Origin: Candidatus Zixiibacteriota bacterium
Lineage (GTDB): Bacteria; Zixibacteria; MSB-5A5; GN15; FEB-12
Direction of reading: 5' to 3'
Assembly: GCA_034003725.1 (NCBI GenBank)
Contig: JAVEYB010000006.1
Coordinates: 124,001-188,000 of the forward strand
Length of the DNA: 64,000 nucleotides
In this document: piece after piece, positions 1 to 8,588 of the stretch
Numbering within the stretch: the first letter of the stretch is position 1
Layout of the letters: each line of letters starts with the position of its first letter
Program-made: the position numbers and the translations under genes
The notes under the pieces: generated by a model
The model's input: only the letters and a program-made list of their open reading frames with translations
What the model was told of the DNA's origin: nothing
Database searches by the model: none

Positions 1-417
1 CGCGACGGTCTCGAGGCGCTTGAAATCGTGAAGAAACAACCGCCGGACCTGATCTCGCTCGACCTGGTGATGCCCAAGCACTCCGGTGTCAGGTTCTACC
101 ACGAACTATCCAAAAACAAGAAATGGGCCTCGATCCCGATTATCATTGTCACCGGCCACGCCCGCGATGATCTCGGCAAGGCCGACCTCAGGGAACTCAC
201 CATGTCCGGACCGGGAATCTACCTCGAGAAGCCGGTCAAGCCGACCAACTATATCGCCGCGATCAAAAAGCTGCTCTGCGTCGAAGTGACGCCCGAGGAA
301 GATGAAGCCGCGGAGACAGTGGCTATTCAGAACGAGTTGAAAAACCTTGTCGACGGGGCCGACCCGGCGACTCTGAAAAAAATAAAGGAACTGCTGAAAG
401 GCCGCAGCAACGACTGA
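1..417 (+). CDS. Response regulator receiver protein, 5'-truncated by window
   Basis: The reading frame is open from base 1 to the stop at 415-417, so the start lies left of the window. The 138 visible codons cover the second half of a CheY-type receiver domain: the phosphoacceptor Asp in the motif SLDLVMP is encoded at bases 61-63, the switch Thr lies in IIIVTGH, and the conserved Lys-Pro lies in LEKPVKP. After the receiver there is only an acidic stretch and a short basic helix, with no HTH or enzymatic output domain. It is probably a single-domain regulator acting through a partner protein. A second receiver of the same type follows 54 bases downstream, so the two are likely cotranscribed. 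Confidence 0.85.
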   Translation, partial: RDGLEALEIVKKQPPDLISLDLVMPKHSGVRFYHELSKNKKWASIPIIIVTGHARDDLGKADLRELTMSGPGIYLEKPVKPTNYIAAIKKLLCVEVTPEEDEAAETVAIQNELKNLVDGADPATLKKIKELLKGRSND

Positions 418-471
418 CTACATGTCGCATACGCCACAATGACCGACCCGGTCGCAGAAAGAAGGCGCCGC

Positions 472-867
472 ATGGCAAAAAAAATACTGATCGTCGACGA
501 CGAACCCGATGTCCGCACGTTTCTGGAGACGCTGCTCCGCGAAGAGGGGTACGAAACCAAGACTGCGGTCGACGGCAACGAAGCCGAGAAGATCGTGGCC
601 TCGTTCAAGCCCGACCTGATCACGCTTGACATCATCATGCCGAAAGAAACCGGCGTGAAGTTCTATCGCTTTCTGACGAAAGACAAGGCGCTCTCCGGCG
701 TACCGGTAATCATACTGAGTGGCGTGACGCGGTTCAAGGATCTGTTCGGGCGCGACCATGCCGCCATGCCAAAACCGTTTGCGTTCGTCGAAAAGCCGAT
801 CGAGAAAGACGAACTGCTACAAAAAATCGCTGACGCAATCGCCGGCAAGCCGGCCGCCAAAGCATAA
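472..867 (+). CDS. Single-domain response regulator
   Basis: This 131-residue CheY-like receiver has the acidic pair D9-D10 (KILIVDDEPD), phosphoacceptor D53 (LITLDIIMP) and conserved Lys in VEKPIEK. It has no output domain. An in-frame ATG at 439 exists, but the ATG at 472 is preferred: it begins directly at the first beta strand and follows the purine-rich AGAAAGAAGG. It is related to the truncated receiver before it (both carry an MPK..GVKFY/GVRFY segment after the phosphosite), which suggests a local duplication. The partner kinase is not visible in the window. Confidence 0.88.
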   Translation: MAKKILIVDDEPDVRTFLETLLREEGYETKTAVDGNEAEKIVASFKPDLITLDIIMPKETGVKFYRFLTKDKALSGVPVIILSGVTRFKDLFGRDHAAMPKPFAFVEKPIEKDELLQKIADAIAGKPAAKA

Positions 868-925
868 AACCGCATTGGCTGTGGTGTCAGACGACCCCGC
901 CTGACGCCATACATGTATCTTGTGT

Positions 926-981
926 TGTCGGGCGACTCGCCCGACACCATCTATCGGATGGATACCCGTTTTCACGGGTAT
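926..981. repeat. Two small perfect hairpins (REP-like)
   Basis: TGTCGGGC-GACTC-GCCCGACA (926-946) and ATACCCG-TTTTCA-CGGGTAT (962-981) lie close together in the gap after the receiver gene. Neither is followed by a clear T-run in either direction, so they look more like interspersed palindromic repeats than simple terminators. Both flanking genes could use them as a 3' barrier. Confidence 0.5.
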
Positions 982-1101
982 GGCAGCCGTCTACGGCGGG
1001 TCCTTCTTCAAGCCCGCCTTCGTCCAAACCACAGCCCACCGCAGCGACGGACCGACAACTTCCGTGGTGCCAGGCGAGATCGACTAACACCACGTGTGAA
1101 C

Positions 1102-1491
1102 CTACTTCTTCACGAACTCCATCAGGGACACGACCGCGCCGGTTGGATCTTTGAGAATGCAGAAGCGTCCGAGGTTCGGAATGTCCTGCGGGCCGTGAAA
1201 CACCTCGCCGCCCAGCTCTCCTACTCTCTTCGCACAGGCATCGATATCGTCCACGGCGATATAGGCCATCCAGTGCGACGGGACCTCTTTCGGGACATTG
1301 GGCGGCATTGCCATTAAGCCCCCGGCCTGCGTGTCACCGGCCTTCAGAATCGTGTACTTCATGCCGGGCATGCCGGAGTCTTCGGCTTTCCAGCCAAGCA
1401 GCTCGGTGTAAAACTCGGTCGCCCTGGCGGCATCCCAGGTCATCAGTTCGTTCCAGCAAAATACCCCGTGTTTAGGCATACCGTTTGACAT
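1102..1491 (-). CDS. VOC-family (glyoxalase/bleomycin-resistance fold) protein
   Basis: This 129-residue protein contains two beta-alpha-beta-beta-beta units of the vicinal oxygen chelate fold. The first runs from FCWNELMTWDAARATEFY to the GGLMAMP segment; the second begins at WMAYIAVDDIDA and ends with DPTGAVVSLME, where the terminal Glu is the usual metal ligand. Length is typical of one-module VOC proteins. The start is supported by AGGAGACGTCAC directly before the ATG. The substrate cannot be predicted; relatives include glyoxalase-like and antibiotic-binding proteins. It is a monocistronic minus-strand gene. Confidence 0.85.
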   Translation of the reverse strand: MSNGMPKHGVFCWNELMTWDAARATEFYTELLGWKAEDSGMPGMKYTILKAGDTQAGGLMAMPPNVPKEVPSHWMAYIAVDDIDACAKRVGELGGEVFHGPQDIPNLGRFCILKDPTGAVVSLMEFVKK

Positions 1492-1716
1492 GTGACGTCT
1501 CCTCTGATTTTGTGATACGCGAGATTGGAGTAACCTCCCGCAGGAGTATACGGTATGATCGTCGGAAACGGTATCACATTTGTGAGCCGGCGCGCGGGAT
1601 GAAGTGCTCTCAGCCCCATAGGGCGGATCCCTCTTCGAGTCCGCCTTTGCTCCACCCCCCGCTTGCTACCAGGCGCACTGGGGCGTCGTGCGCGTGGGCA
1701 TGTGCCACGTACGCAG

Positions 1717-1743
1717 GTCACCCTTCGACAGGCTCAAGGTGAC
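1717..1743. repeat. Small palindromic element GTCACC...GGTGAC
   Basis: GTCACCCTTCGACAGGCTCAAGGTGAC folds into a hairpin (GTCACC-TT pairing AA-GGTGAC). The core CTTCGACAGGCTCA is a motif I recognise as recurring between genes in many GC-rich genomes. It sits just 3' of the permease gene on the minus strand, so it may also act as a 3' processing barrier. Confidence 0.5.
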
Positions 1744-1746
1744 CGA

Positions 1747-2967
1747 CTATTCGTGTCTCAGCGCATCGATGGGGTCGAGCAGAGCTGCTTTGCGCGCGGG
1801 GTAAAACCCGAAGAATATTCCAACGGCCGCCGAAAACAAAAACGATAACGCGACAATCTCCGGCGTGACAATGGCGTCAAGCTCGGTCCAGCGGTTGAGG
1901 CCGCCGACAATTGCTATCGACAAGGCTATTCCCACCAGCCCGCCGCTCACGCTGAGCACCACCGCTTCCGTCAGAAACTGCACGAGTATATCGCTCTCAC
2001 GCGCCCCGACCGACAGCCGGATTCCGATCTCGCGCGTGCGTTCGGTCACGGATACGAGCATGATATTCATGATGCCGATGCCGCCCACCAGCAGGCTTAC
2101 CGCTGCGATCGATCCGAGCAGCAGCGTCATGGTCTTCGTGGTTTCGTTCACCATCTCCATGATCTCCGCCTGGCTGCGAATCGTGAAGTCATCCTCCTGA
2201 CCGTCCTGCAGCCCGTGCGCCGCGCGCATGAGCGCGCGAAGTTCTTCGATAGCCGCACTCACCTGCTCGGTCGATATCGCGCCGGCATTGATCATGTCGA
2301 TCCACTGCCGGCCTTTCAGCCGGTACAATACGCTGGTCGATGGAGCAAGGATGGTGTCGTCCTGGTCCTGCCCCATGGCGTTTTGGCCTTTGCTCTTGAG
2401 GACGCCGACAACCGTGAACGGGATGTTGCGGATTCGGATAGTCTGGCCGACGGCGTCGGTCTCGCCGAAAAGCTCCCTGGCGACCGTGCTGCCGATCACC
2501 GCCACTTTGCGACGCGCGGTCACATCCTTGTCATCGAACGGCTCGCCATAATCGATCTCCCAGTTTCGAATGGCGAGATAGTCAGGATCGACACCGTAGA
2601 TCGTGGTATACCAGTTGTTGCCGCCGCCTACTACCTGGTCGGCCGTTCGCACGACAGGCGACACCCGCGCGACCTGCTCGCAGTTCTTCCGGATGTGGTC
2701 GACATCGTCAAACGTGAAGCGCTCGGATGTGCCGGCGCCCATGCGAGCGCCGCCGGTGGTCATCGTGCCGGGAATGATCATAATGAGGTTGGTCCCCAGC
2801 GAGTCGATACTGGCCGTGATGCGCGACGAGGAACCCTCGCCGATGGCCACCATGATGATCACGGCGCTCACGCCGATAATGATGCCGAGCGACGTGAGCA
2901 GGCTTCGCATCCGGTTCTTCCCGATACTTCGAATCGCCGCTTTGACCAGCCTGTAAAGGTAGCCCAT
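1747..2967 (-). CDS. MacB-type ABC transporter permease (FtsX/MacB_PCD)
   Basis: The product has 406 residues. Residues ~20-45 form the first membrane helix (SLGIIIGVSAVIIMVAIG), followed by a periplasmic core domain (~50-270) and an FtsX domain with three helices (~280-400), including the typical GIGIMNIMLVSVTERTREIGI segment that couples the helices to the ATPase. In classical MacB the ATPase is fused at the N terminus; here it is a separate gene 6 bases upstream. With the ATPase and the HlyD-type adaptor it would form a tripartite pump or lipoprotein/peptide exporter driven by mechanotransmission. The substrate is not predictable. No outer-membrane TolC partner is encoded nearby. Confidence 0.92.
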   Translation of the reverse strand: MGYLYRLVKAAIRSIGKNRMRSLLTSLGIIIGVSAVIIMVAIGEGSSSRITASIDSLGTNLIMIIPGTMTTGGARMGAGTSERFTFDDVDHIRKNCEQVARVSPVVRTADQVVGGGNNWYTTIYGVDPDYLAIRNWEIDYGEPFDDKDVTARRKVAVIGSTVARELFGETDAVGQTIRIRNIPFTVVGVLKSKGQNAMGQDQDDTILAPSTSVLYRLKGRQWIDMINAGAISTEQVSAAIEELRALMRAAHGLQDGQEDDFTIRSQAEIMEMVNETTKTMTLLLGSIAAVSLLVGGIGIMNIMLVSVTERTREIGIRLSVGARESDILVQFLTEAVVLSVSGGLVGIALSIAIVGGLNRWTELDAIVTPEIVALSFLFSAAVGIFFGFYPARKAALLDPIDALRHE

Positions 2968-2973
2968 GATCTT

Positions 2974-3714
2974 CTACCTCGCCTCCGCCTGCAGTGCGGC
3001 CAGGTCCGCGCGCGCGTCGCGGCGCCCGTTCACCGGCTCATCACGGACGATCAGGCCGTCGCGGAGCGCGACCATCCGCCTCGTGTACTGCGCGATATCC
3101 CGTTCGTGCGTCACGAGTATGACCGTGACGCCGGCTTCATTGAGATCCTGAAACAGCGCTACGATTTCCACCGACGTCGCACTGTCGAGGTTGCCGGTGG
3201 GTTCGTCCGCGAGCAGTATCGACGGCTTGTTCACGAGGGCGCGGGCGATCGCGACCCGCTGTTGCTGTCCGCCGGAGAGCTGGTTGGGAGTGTGATCGAG
3301 ACGGTCGCCCAGTCCGACACGCGCAAGCGCCTCGGCTGCCGCGGTTCGATTGTGCTTGATTCCGTTGTGACGATTGTAGAACAGCGGCAACTCGACATTC
3401 TCCAGGGCCGACGTGCGCGACAGCAGGTTGAAGCCCTGGAATACAAACCCTATTTTGCGGTTTCGCACGTCGGCGCGCTGTGTCCGGCTGAGTCGGTCCA
3501 CCCGTTCGCCGTCGAGAATGTACTGCCCCGACGTTGGTGTGTCCAGACAGCCCAAAAGGTTCATCAGCGTGGATTTGCCGGAGCCGGAAGCTCCCATAAT
3601 CGCAACAAACTCGCCGGGCTGGATGACCAAATCGATTCCGCGCAGCGCCCGAACTGCGATATCGCCGATCTGGAACGTGCGGATCAAGGCATGTGTCTCT
3701 ATCACTGGCGCCAT
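2974..3714 (-). CDS. MacB/LolD-type ABC transporter ATP-binding protein
   Basis: This 246-residue cytoplasmic ATPase shows Walker [10 protein letters not shown], signature [15 protein letters not shown], Walker [13 protein letters not shown] and the H-loop VTHERD. The frame is open upstream to 3825, but the ATG at 3714 matches family N termini ([13 protein letters not shown]) and removes a basic extension that overlaps the adaptor gene. The family powers FtsX-type permeases such as MacB, LolCDE and FtsEX. The middle position between adaptor and permease, with short gaps, indicates one operon. Confidence 0.92.
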   Translation of the reverse strand: MAPVIETHALIRTFQIGDIAVRALRGIDLVIQPGEFVAIMGASGSGKSTLMNLLGCLDTPTSGQYILDGERVDRLSRTQRADVRNRKIGFVFQGFNLLSRTSALENVELPLFYNRHNGIKHNRTAAAEALARVGLGDRLDHTPNQLSGGQQQRVAIARALVNKPSILLADEPTGNLDSATSVEIVALFQDLNEAGVTVILVTHERDIAQYTRRMVALRDGLIVRDEPVNGRRDARADLAALQAEAR

Positions 3715-3739
3715 GGACAACGATCTCCGTTCGATACCG

Positions 3740-4999
3740 CTAAAACGGCCGCATCCCCGGACCCATGGGCGGACGCTGCATGGATCTGCTCTGCTGCGCA
3801 GTCGATATCTCGCTCTGCGTGCCACTGATTATCTGCATGCCTTCGGTAAGGATGCGCGATGCCACCACCTCGGTGTTGGAGCCGTCGGACAGTCCCGTTC
3901 GAAGCGGAGCCGCCGCAAGACGGCCCAGCGAATCAAGATACCAGACCGTTCCCGCTTCGGCGGGGCGCTGTCGAATCGGTCTCCCCGCCTCGCCCGGACG
4001 CCGCGCGGAGACATCGACGGCCGACGAATCAACCTTCCCCGCTCGCTCCTGGTCCCGTCGAGCTCGGTAAGTCTCGAGTTCTTCCGCCGGTGGTTGGAAG
4101 CGCAGGGCCTTTGCGGGGATAATCAGCACATCTGCGCGAGCGGACGTGATGAACTCCGCAGTTGCGGTCATGCCCGGCAACAGCAGCCCGCGATCGTTAT
4201 CAGCCTCGACAACGACCGTATACGTCACCACGTTGGAGACCGTTTTGGGCTGGAGTCGGATCTGGGTGACGGTTCCGGAGAATTCTTCGTTGAGATACGC
4301 GGCGACTTCGAAACGCACGCGCTGTCCGAGCTTGATATCACCGATATCGCTTTCGTCGACATCCACGAGGATTTCCATGCGATCGAGATTCCGGGCAATG
4401 ACAAACAGCGTCGGCGTGGACAGACTGGCGGCAACCGTCTGCCCGGATTCGATGTTACGTCCGATCACGATACCGTCGATCGGCGAGCGGATAACGGCGT
4501 ACTCGAGATTGCGGCGGTTGCGGTCAAGCGCCGCCTGTGCCGATTTTACGGCGGCGTTCTGCGTTTTCAGATTGATCGCAAACGGCAGCCAGGTTGATTC
4601 CGAAATCAGCTTCTGTTCGAACAACGCTTTGTTGCGCGTGTAGTCAGCCCGGGCCTGATCGAGCTGCGCCTCCGCGCGCTCCAGGCTTGCTTCCGCATCC
4701 AGCACCGACGCTTTGAGCAGCGACGTGTCCAGCACGGCGAGTATCTGATCGGCCGTCACCGGGTCGTTGAAATCGACAAATACCGTATCGATGGTACCGG
4801 AGATTTGCGTGCCGACTTCCACCGTCGTCACCGGAGATAAGGTTCCCGTCGCGGAGACAGTGATCTCGATAGTGCCGCGAGTGACACTCGCAAACTGGTA
4901 TTGCACAGCTGCCGCACCGGGAAAGCCATGGAGCAGGAAGTAGGCGCCGACAATCACGATCGCGATCGCCAAACCGTACACCAGAACTCGTTTCGACAT
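3740..4999 (-). CDS. HlyD/MacA-type periplasmic adaptor
   Basis: The product has 419 residues. A single N-terminal membrane anchor (VLVYGLAIAIVIVGAYFLL) is followed by the first half of a lipoyl domain, a short helical hairpin (~90-150, rich in Glu/Gln/Ala), the second lipoyl half (RSPIDGIVIGRNIESGQTV) and a beta-barrel plus membrane-proximal domain. The C terminus is rich in Arg/Pro/Gln and looks disordered. The ATG at 4999 follows GGAAAGGACGC, a good ribosome binding site, and is preferred over the one at 5020. The adaptor would link the MacB-type permease/ATPase downstream to an outer-membrane channel. Confidence 0.9.
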   Translation of the reverse strand: MSKRVLVYGLAIAIVIVGAYFLLHGFPGAAAVQYQFASVTRGTIEITVSATGTLSPVTTVEVGTQISGTIDTVFVDFNDPVTADQILAVLDTSLLKASVLDAEASLERAEAQLDQARADYTRNKALFEQKLISESTWLPFAINLKTQNAAVKSAQAALDRNRRNLEYAVIRSPIDGIVIGRNIESGQTVAASLSTPTLFVIARNLDRMEILVDVDESDIGDIKLGQRVRFEVAAYLNEEFSGTVTQIRLQPKTVSNVVTYTVVVEADNDRGLLLPGMTATAEFITSARADVLIIPAKALRFQPPAEELETYRARRDQERAGKVDSSAVDVSARRPGEAGRPIRQRPAEAGTVWYLDSLGRLAAAPLRTGLSDGSNTEVVASRILTEGMQIISGTQSEISTAQQSRSMQRPPMGPGMRPF

Positions 5000-5250
5000 G
5001 CGTCCTTTCCATCCGGCCACCGGCCGGAGATGATTTCGCCAATGATCTCATGAAAGGACAACTAAGGGCGGGAAATAGATTAATGAAGGCTGCTAATGAT
5101 ACGTGCGAAGAACTGGGCGCACCATCATACGAGCGGGAGGGAACGAGCTGCCCGACCATGTTATGTCGTTGCACAACATGCCGTTTAGCCGCCTCTGCGG
5201 GATGGGACTGCGGGTAAGTGCATGGGCCAAAACGTAGCAATATACATATG

Positions 5251-5310
5251 TGCTGGTTTTTTAGCATTTTGTGCTTGACGTGATGTCCATTTTATGCTAA
5301 TTTTTTAGCA
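5251..5310 (+). promoter_or_regulatory. blaI promoter with two BlaI-type operators
   Basis: TGCTAATTTTTTAGCA (5295-5310) is a perfect dyad and TGCTGGTTTTTTAGCA (5251-5266) is a near copy. Between them lies -35 TTGACG (5275-5280); 17 bases later the -10 TAATTT (5298-5303) is inside the second dyad. A repressor on the second dyad would occlude the -10, which fits autorepression by the BlaI/MecI-family protein encoded at 5347. The 347-base gap otherwise holds the start region of the divergent adaptor operon. Confidence 0.7.
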
Positions 5311-5346
5311 GAAATTGATGAACGCGGTTTCCCTGAGGCTCGTCTT

Positions 5347-5748
5347 ATGGTCATGAAGGAAGGTGCTCTCAATCAACTGAGCCGTCGCGAACGACAGATC
5401 ATGGATGCGTTGTTCCGCGATGGTGAGTCTACGGTGGCGGCGGTGCGGGCATCGATCCCCGATCCCCCCAGTTATTCCGCCGTGCGGGCTCTGTTGGCCG
5501 TCCTGGTCGACAAGAAAATGGTGACATACCGGAAGGAGGGACGCGCCTACATTTACCGGCCGACCGTCAATCCCGATGCGGCTCGTGAGTCGGCGCTAAA
5601 GCATGTCGTACAGACGTTTTTTGACGGGTCAGTCGCAGGCGCGGTGTCATCACTGGTGGATCTGTCAGGAAACCGGCTGAGTGACGAAGACCTGGATCGG
5701 CTCGAGCGGTTGGTGAAGGAATCGCGAAGCAGGAGGAAGCGCCCATGA
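5347..5748 (+). CDS. blaI: BlaI/MecI/CopY-family repressor
   Basis: This 133-residue winged-helix repressor begins LSRRERQIMDALFRDGE, contains the recognition helix region SYSAVRALLAVLVDKKMV and the wing YRKEGRAYIYRP, and ends with a helical dimerisation region. The start has TGAGG eight bases upstream; a second ATG two codons later is equally possible. Members bind dyads like the two found upstream and are cut by the partner M56 protease on signal. The gene overlaps the protease gene by ATGA, so the two are translationally coupled. Confidence 0.92.
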   Translation: MVMKEGALNQLSRRERQIMDALFRDGESTVAAVRASIPDPPSYSAVRALLAVLVDKKMVTYRKEGRAYIYRPTVNPDAARESALKHVVQTFFDGSVAGAVSSLVDLSGNRLSDEDLDRLERLVKESRSRRKRP

Positions 5749-7124
5749 ACGCCCTGTCTGGTGATCCGCAGATCGCGCACCAGTTGTTCATCGCGTTGTC
5801 GGTGTATGCGCTCAAGGCGAGTATCATGACGGCTCTGGCGCTGGTGACTGTTGTCCTGATGTCGAAATCGAGCGCACTCGCGCGCTCCCTTGTTCTGAAG
5901 CTGGCAATCGGCGCCGTCATGGTCATGCCGCTCGCCGCCCTGATCGTGCCGGGATGGTACGTGGCTCTTCCGGATTCTCTGGCGTCTGTGTGGCCCGGTG
6001 GATATGCGGGGCAGGTGGGATCCGGTCTGGAGACCGCTGTCGATGGCGAGACGACAGGCGCGTGGAGCGGCTGGCCGGTTTGCGGTCTTCTCGTGTGGCT
6101 GTCGGGGGCAGCATACCTCGCGGTCCGGATGGCTGCCGGCCGAATCGTGGTTCTGCGCTTGCGTCGGCGCGCGCTGCCTTTCGCCGATACCGAGAGCCGG
6201 GCGCTCGCGGTAGCGGCCGCCGGGATTCCATCACAGGTAATCGTCTTGATCGGCCCGGCGGTTGTGCCGTTTGTATCGGGATTGACCCGGCCATTCATCA
6301 TGCTGCCTGAAAACTCGCGTCAGTGGACAACGGAAAAACTCAGAATCGTACTGCAACACGAATACGCTCACATCCGGCAGGGCGACAGCGTCTGGATGAT
6401 TCTTGCCGGGCTGTTTCGCGCCTTGCACTGGTTCAATCCGCTTGCTCATATCACGTACGGTCGACTGGTGAGCGAAACCGAAAAATCATGCGACGATGCC
6501 GTCCTGGCGCTCGGCACAAGCCCGGATTCGTACGCGTCGTACCTCATTGAATTCATGCGCACTATCAGAGTTGCAGGCCGTGCGATTACGGCCGGCGTAC
6601 CGATGGCACGCACATCATATATGGAGGGAAGACTGATGTCTATTCTCAGAGAGCAACGCCGGTCGACGAAACTCCGCAACATCGCCGTCACGCTGACTGT
6701 GTTGATTTTCGCACTATTGCTGCTGCCCTTGTCCGGCTGGCAGGTGCTGGCCGGCGAGAAAACCGAGGCGCCGGCGAAGAAACCCGCCGCGCAGCCGGTG
6801 AACGAGAAGTTACCGGCTCCCGATGAATTCGTCGAGGTGACGACCATGCCGGAAATGACCTCTGCGATCACACCTGTCTATCCTGCAGAAGCGAAGAATC
6901 AGGGGATCGAGGGCAAAGTCTGGGTGATGATCCTGGTTGACAGTACCGGAGCAGTCCGCGAGACACGGGTAAAAAAGAGTTCGGGAAACAACGCCCTCGA
7001 TGACGCCGCGCTCGCTGCGGCCAAAACCGCGACCTTCATACCGGCCACGGCCGACGGTAAGCCGGTGGGCGTCTGGGTAGCGTTCAGTATTGAGTTTGTA
7101 CTGGGTGATGCGGAAAAGAAATAA
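5745..7124 (+). CDS. BlaR1/MecR1-family M56 metalloprotease with TonB C-terminal domain
   Basis: The product has 459 residues. Several membrane helices in the first ~320 residues carry the M56 zincin motif H205-E-Y-A-H209, followed by a SETEKSCDDAVLALG segment containing the third ligand Glu. After a last helix (~310-330) and a Pro/Ala/Lys-rich linker comes a TonB/energiser C-terminal domain (PVYPAEAKNQGIEGKVWV to the end). BlaR1 proteins sense a signal and cleave the BlaI partner. The C-terminal sensor here is TonB-like rather than a penicillin-binding domain, a common arrangement in FCB bacteria where the signal is unknown. No beta-lactamase gene is adjacent. Confidence 0.9.
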   Translation: MNALSGDPQIAHQLFIALSVYALKASIMTALALVTVVLMSKSSALARSLVLKLAIGAVMVMPLAALIVPGWYVALPDSLASVWPGGYAGQVGSGLETAVDGETTGAWSGWPVCGLLVWLSGAAYLAVRMAAGRIVVLRLRRRALPFADTESRALAVAAAGIPSQVIVLIGPAVVPFVSGLTRPFIMLPENSRQWTTEKLRIVLQHEYAHIRQGDSVWMILAGLFRALHWFNPLAHITYGRLVSETEKSCDDAVLALGTSPDSYASYLIEFMRTIRVAGRAITAGVPMARTSYMEGRLMSILREQRRSTKLRNIAVTLTVLIFALLLLPLSGWQVLAGEKTEAPAKKPAAQPVNEKLPAPDEFVEVTTMPEMTSAITPVYPAEAKNQGIEGKVWVMILVDSTGAVRETRVKKSSGNNALDDAALAAAKTATFIPATADGKPVGVWVAFSIEFVLGDAEKK

Positions 7125-7150
7125 AACCGAATGTTACCATTCGATTTGCC

Positions 7151-7184
7151 GGGCCGCCGAGTTAACTCCGCGGCCCGTTTTTTT
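7151..7184 (+). terminator. Rho-independent terminator after blaR1-like gene
   Basis: GGGCCGC (7151-7157) pairs with GCGGCCC (7170-7176) around a self-complementary GAGTTAACTC core, followed by G and a run of seven or eight T. It lies 26 bases after the stop codon. Confidence 0.85.
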
Positions 7185-7242
7185 GTCCGGCCAGCCGGTG
7201 AATAACAATCTCCCACCCGGGACGAGCACACTACCCGCCTGA

Positions 7243-7950
7243 TTACTCGGGTCGCGATTCCCCGGCAGCTTCGACCCACCGTGCAGCCAGCGTTGCAGCG
7301 TCGGCCGAAGTCAACCCCGATTCCGCTAATGTCTGCCACGTGAAGAAATCCAGGACTACGCGTAGGCAAGCTCGAATTTCTTTCTCCGTCGTGTGCCGAC
7401 CGTCAGCCGCCGAAATGTTGTCCTCAACGAGCTCCGACAAATGCGACTCTACAGTCTGTTTCGCTGGAGCACTAAATCCGTCAGCAAGGATGTCAACAAT
7501 CCCCTCGAGCTGTGGCACCCACTTCATGCGCCGGATTTCGTCCATCGCCGGAACGACCGCCGCATCGCGAAGAACCTTTCCCAGCATGTCCCGACTCCGA
7601 TCGTAATACTCATACATATCCTGAAGTGCGCACCGCGTCCGAATTCCCGGATTCTGAATCTGCAACCAGGCGGTCTGATCCGGAGGCGGATTCTCTGCGA
7701 ACCAGTGCGCGCTGCAGGCATCGATAAGCTCCAGCTCGGTCGGGAAGTGATTGTATACGGTGGCCCGCTGGACACCGGCATGCTTCGCAATGGCGTTGAT
7801 CGTTGTCCGCGCCGGCCCGACTGTCTCGTGCAAATGAACTGCTGCCTTTGTGATGCGCTTGCGGATATCTTCCCACCGACGAGCCCTGGCCTTCAATGTG
7901 TATGGCCGCTTCCGAGCCCCTGTGCCATTCGAGCTATTTTCGTTAGACAT
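7243..7950 (-). CDS. TetR/AcrR-family transcriptional regulator
   Basis: This 235-residue protein has a basic N-terminal tail, a TetR HTH (KRITKAAVHLHETVGPARTTINAIAKHAGVQRATVYNHF, about residues 30-70) and a variable ligand-binding domain. Two starts are close (7950 and 7959), neither with a strong Shine-Dalgarno sequence; the frame also remains open to 8043. It is divergent from the cupin gene at 8094 with a 143-base shared control region, so the cupin is the most likely target. The effector is unknown. Confidence 0.85.
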   Translation of the reverse strand: MSNENSSNGTGARKRPYTLKARARRWEDIRKRITKAAVHLHETVGPARTTINAIAKHAGVQRATVYNHFPTELELIDACSAHWFAENPPPDQTAWLQIQNPGIRTRCALQDMYEYYDRSRDMLGKVLRDAAVVPAMDEIRRMKWVPQLEGIVDILADGFSAPAKQTVESHLSELVEDNISAADGRHTTEKEIRACLRVVLDFFTWQTLAESGLTSADAATLAARWVEAAGESRPE

Positions 7951-8015
7951 AGTGTACATTAATTGAAACCGATAGCCGGTTGTTTCGTTTAACTCTATAA
8001 ATAAGTATACGCTGT

Positions 8016-8030
8016 GTATAATGAAATGTA
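8016..8030. promoter_or_regulatory. Possible TetR operator
   Basis: TATAC-GCTGT-GTATA is an inverted repeat in the AT-rich divergent region between the TetR gene and the cupin gene. Position fits an operator controlling both; there is no independent support. Confidence 0.3.
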
Positions 8031-8093
8031 ACGAAAAAGTCAAGAGGATTCAGACAACACACTCGATAGCAACATGTTAGCAAAGGAGATTCC

Positions 8094-8588
8094 ATGCCAC
8101 CGACCATCATCAAATCAGCTGACGGCGACTCCTTCGATTTTGGAGGCCTTGGGGTACACTGGAAAATTGAAGGCGCCCCCGCCGAGAAACGGTTCGCCGT
8201 CGTTCACCACCCCATCGCACCACGGGCCCTGGCCGCACCATTGCACCGTCACGAGAACGAAGATGAGTATTCATTTGTGATCAAAGGTCGGTTGGGGGCG
8301 CTCCTGGGCGATGATGTCGTCGTGGCCGATACCGGCGACTGGGTGTTCAAACCGCGTCACCAGTGGCATACGTTTTGGAATCCCGGTGACGAGCCGTGCG
8401 AGATAATCGAGATTATTTCTCCATCCGGATTCGAGAACTACTTTCGCGAGGTTGCAAACGCCTGGGGAGATATAGAGGCCTTTGCACGAATCAATGACAA
8501 GTACCGGCTCGGAATGAAATTCGAGAGCGTCCCGGAGCTATGCCAACGCTTTGGGCTCACATTTCCGGAGCTGCAGCCGGCAACCTGA
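8094..8588 (+). CDS. Cupin-domain protein
   Basis: This 164-residue single-domain cupin has motif 1 around PLHRHENEDEYSFVIKGR (two His and a Glu as metal ligands) and motif 2 around GDWVFKPRHQWHTFWNPGD (third His). AAGGAGAT lies four bases before the ATG. Such proteins range from dioxygenases to sugar isomerases, so no reaction can be assigned. A GGCCCACCC/GGGTGGGCC hairpin (8609-8627) follows the gene but lacks a T-run. Confidence 0.85.
   Translation: MPPTIIKSADGDSFDFGGLGVHWKIEGAPAEKRFAVVHHPIAPRALAAPLHRHENEDEYSFVIKGRLGALLGDDVVVADTGDWVFKPRHQWHTFWNPGDEPCEIIEIISPSGFENYFREVANAWGDIEAFARINDKYRLGMKFESVPELCQRFGLTFPELQPAT

Noticed and set aside
1625-1665. Possible tRNA end (CTTCGAGTCCGCC...GCTCCACC)
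   Set aside because: The bases before the loop do not pair with those after it, and no other tRNA arms can be found upstream.
2215-3828. 537-residue plus-strand frame
   Set aside because: It is fully antisense to the well-supported ABC permease and ATPase genes, has no motif and no ribosome binding site. High GC content keeps antisense frames open by chance.
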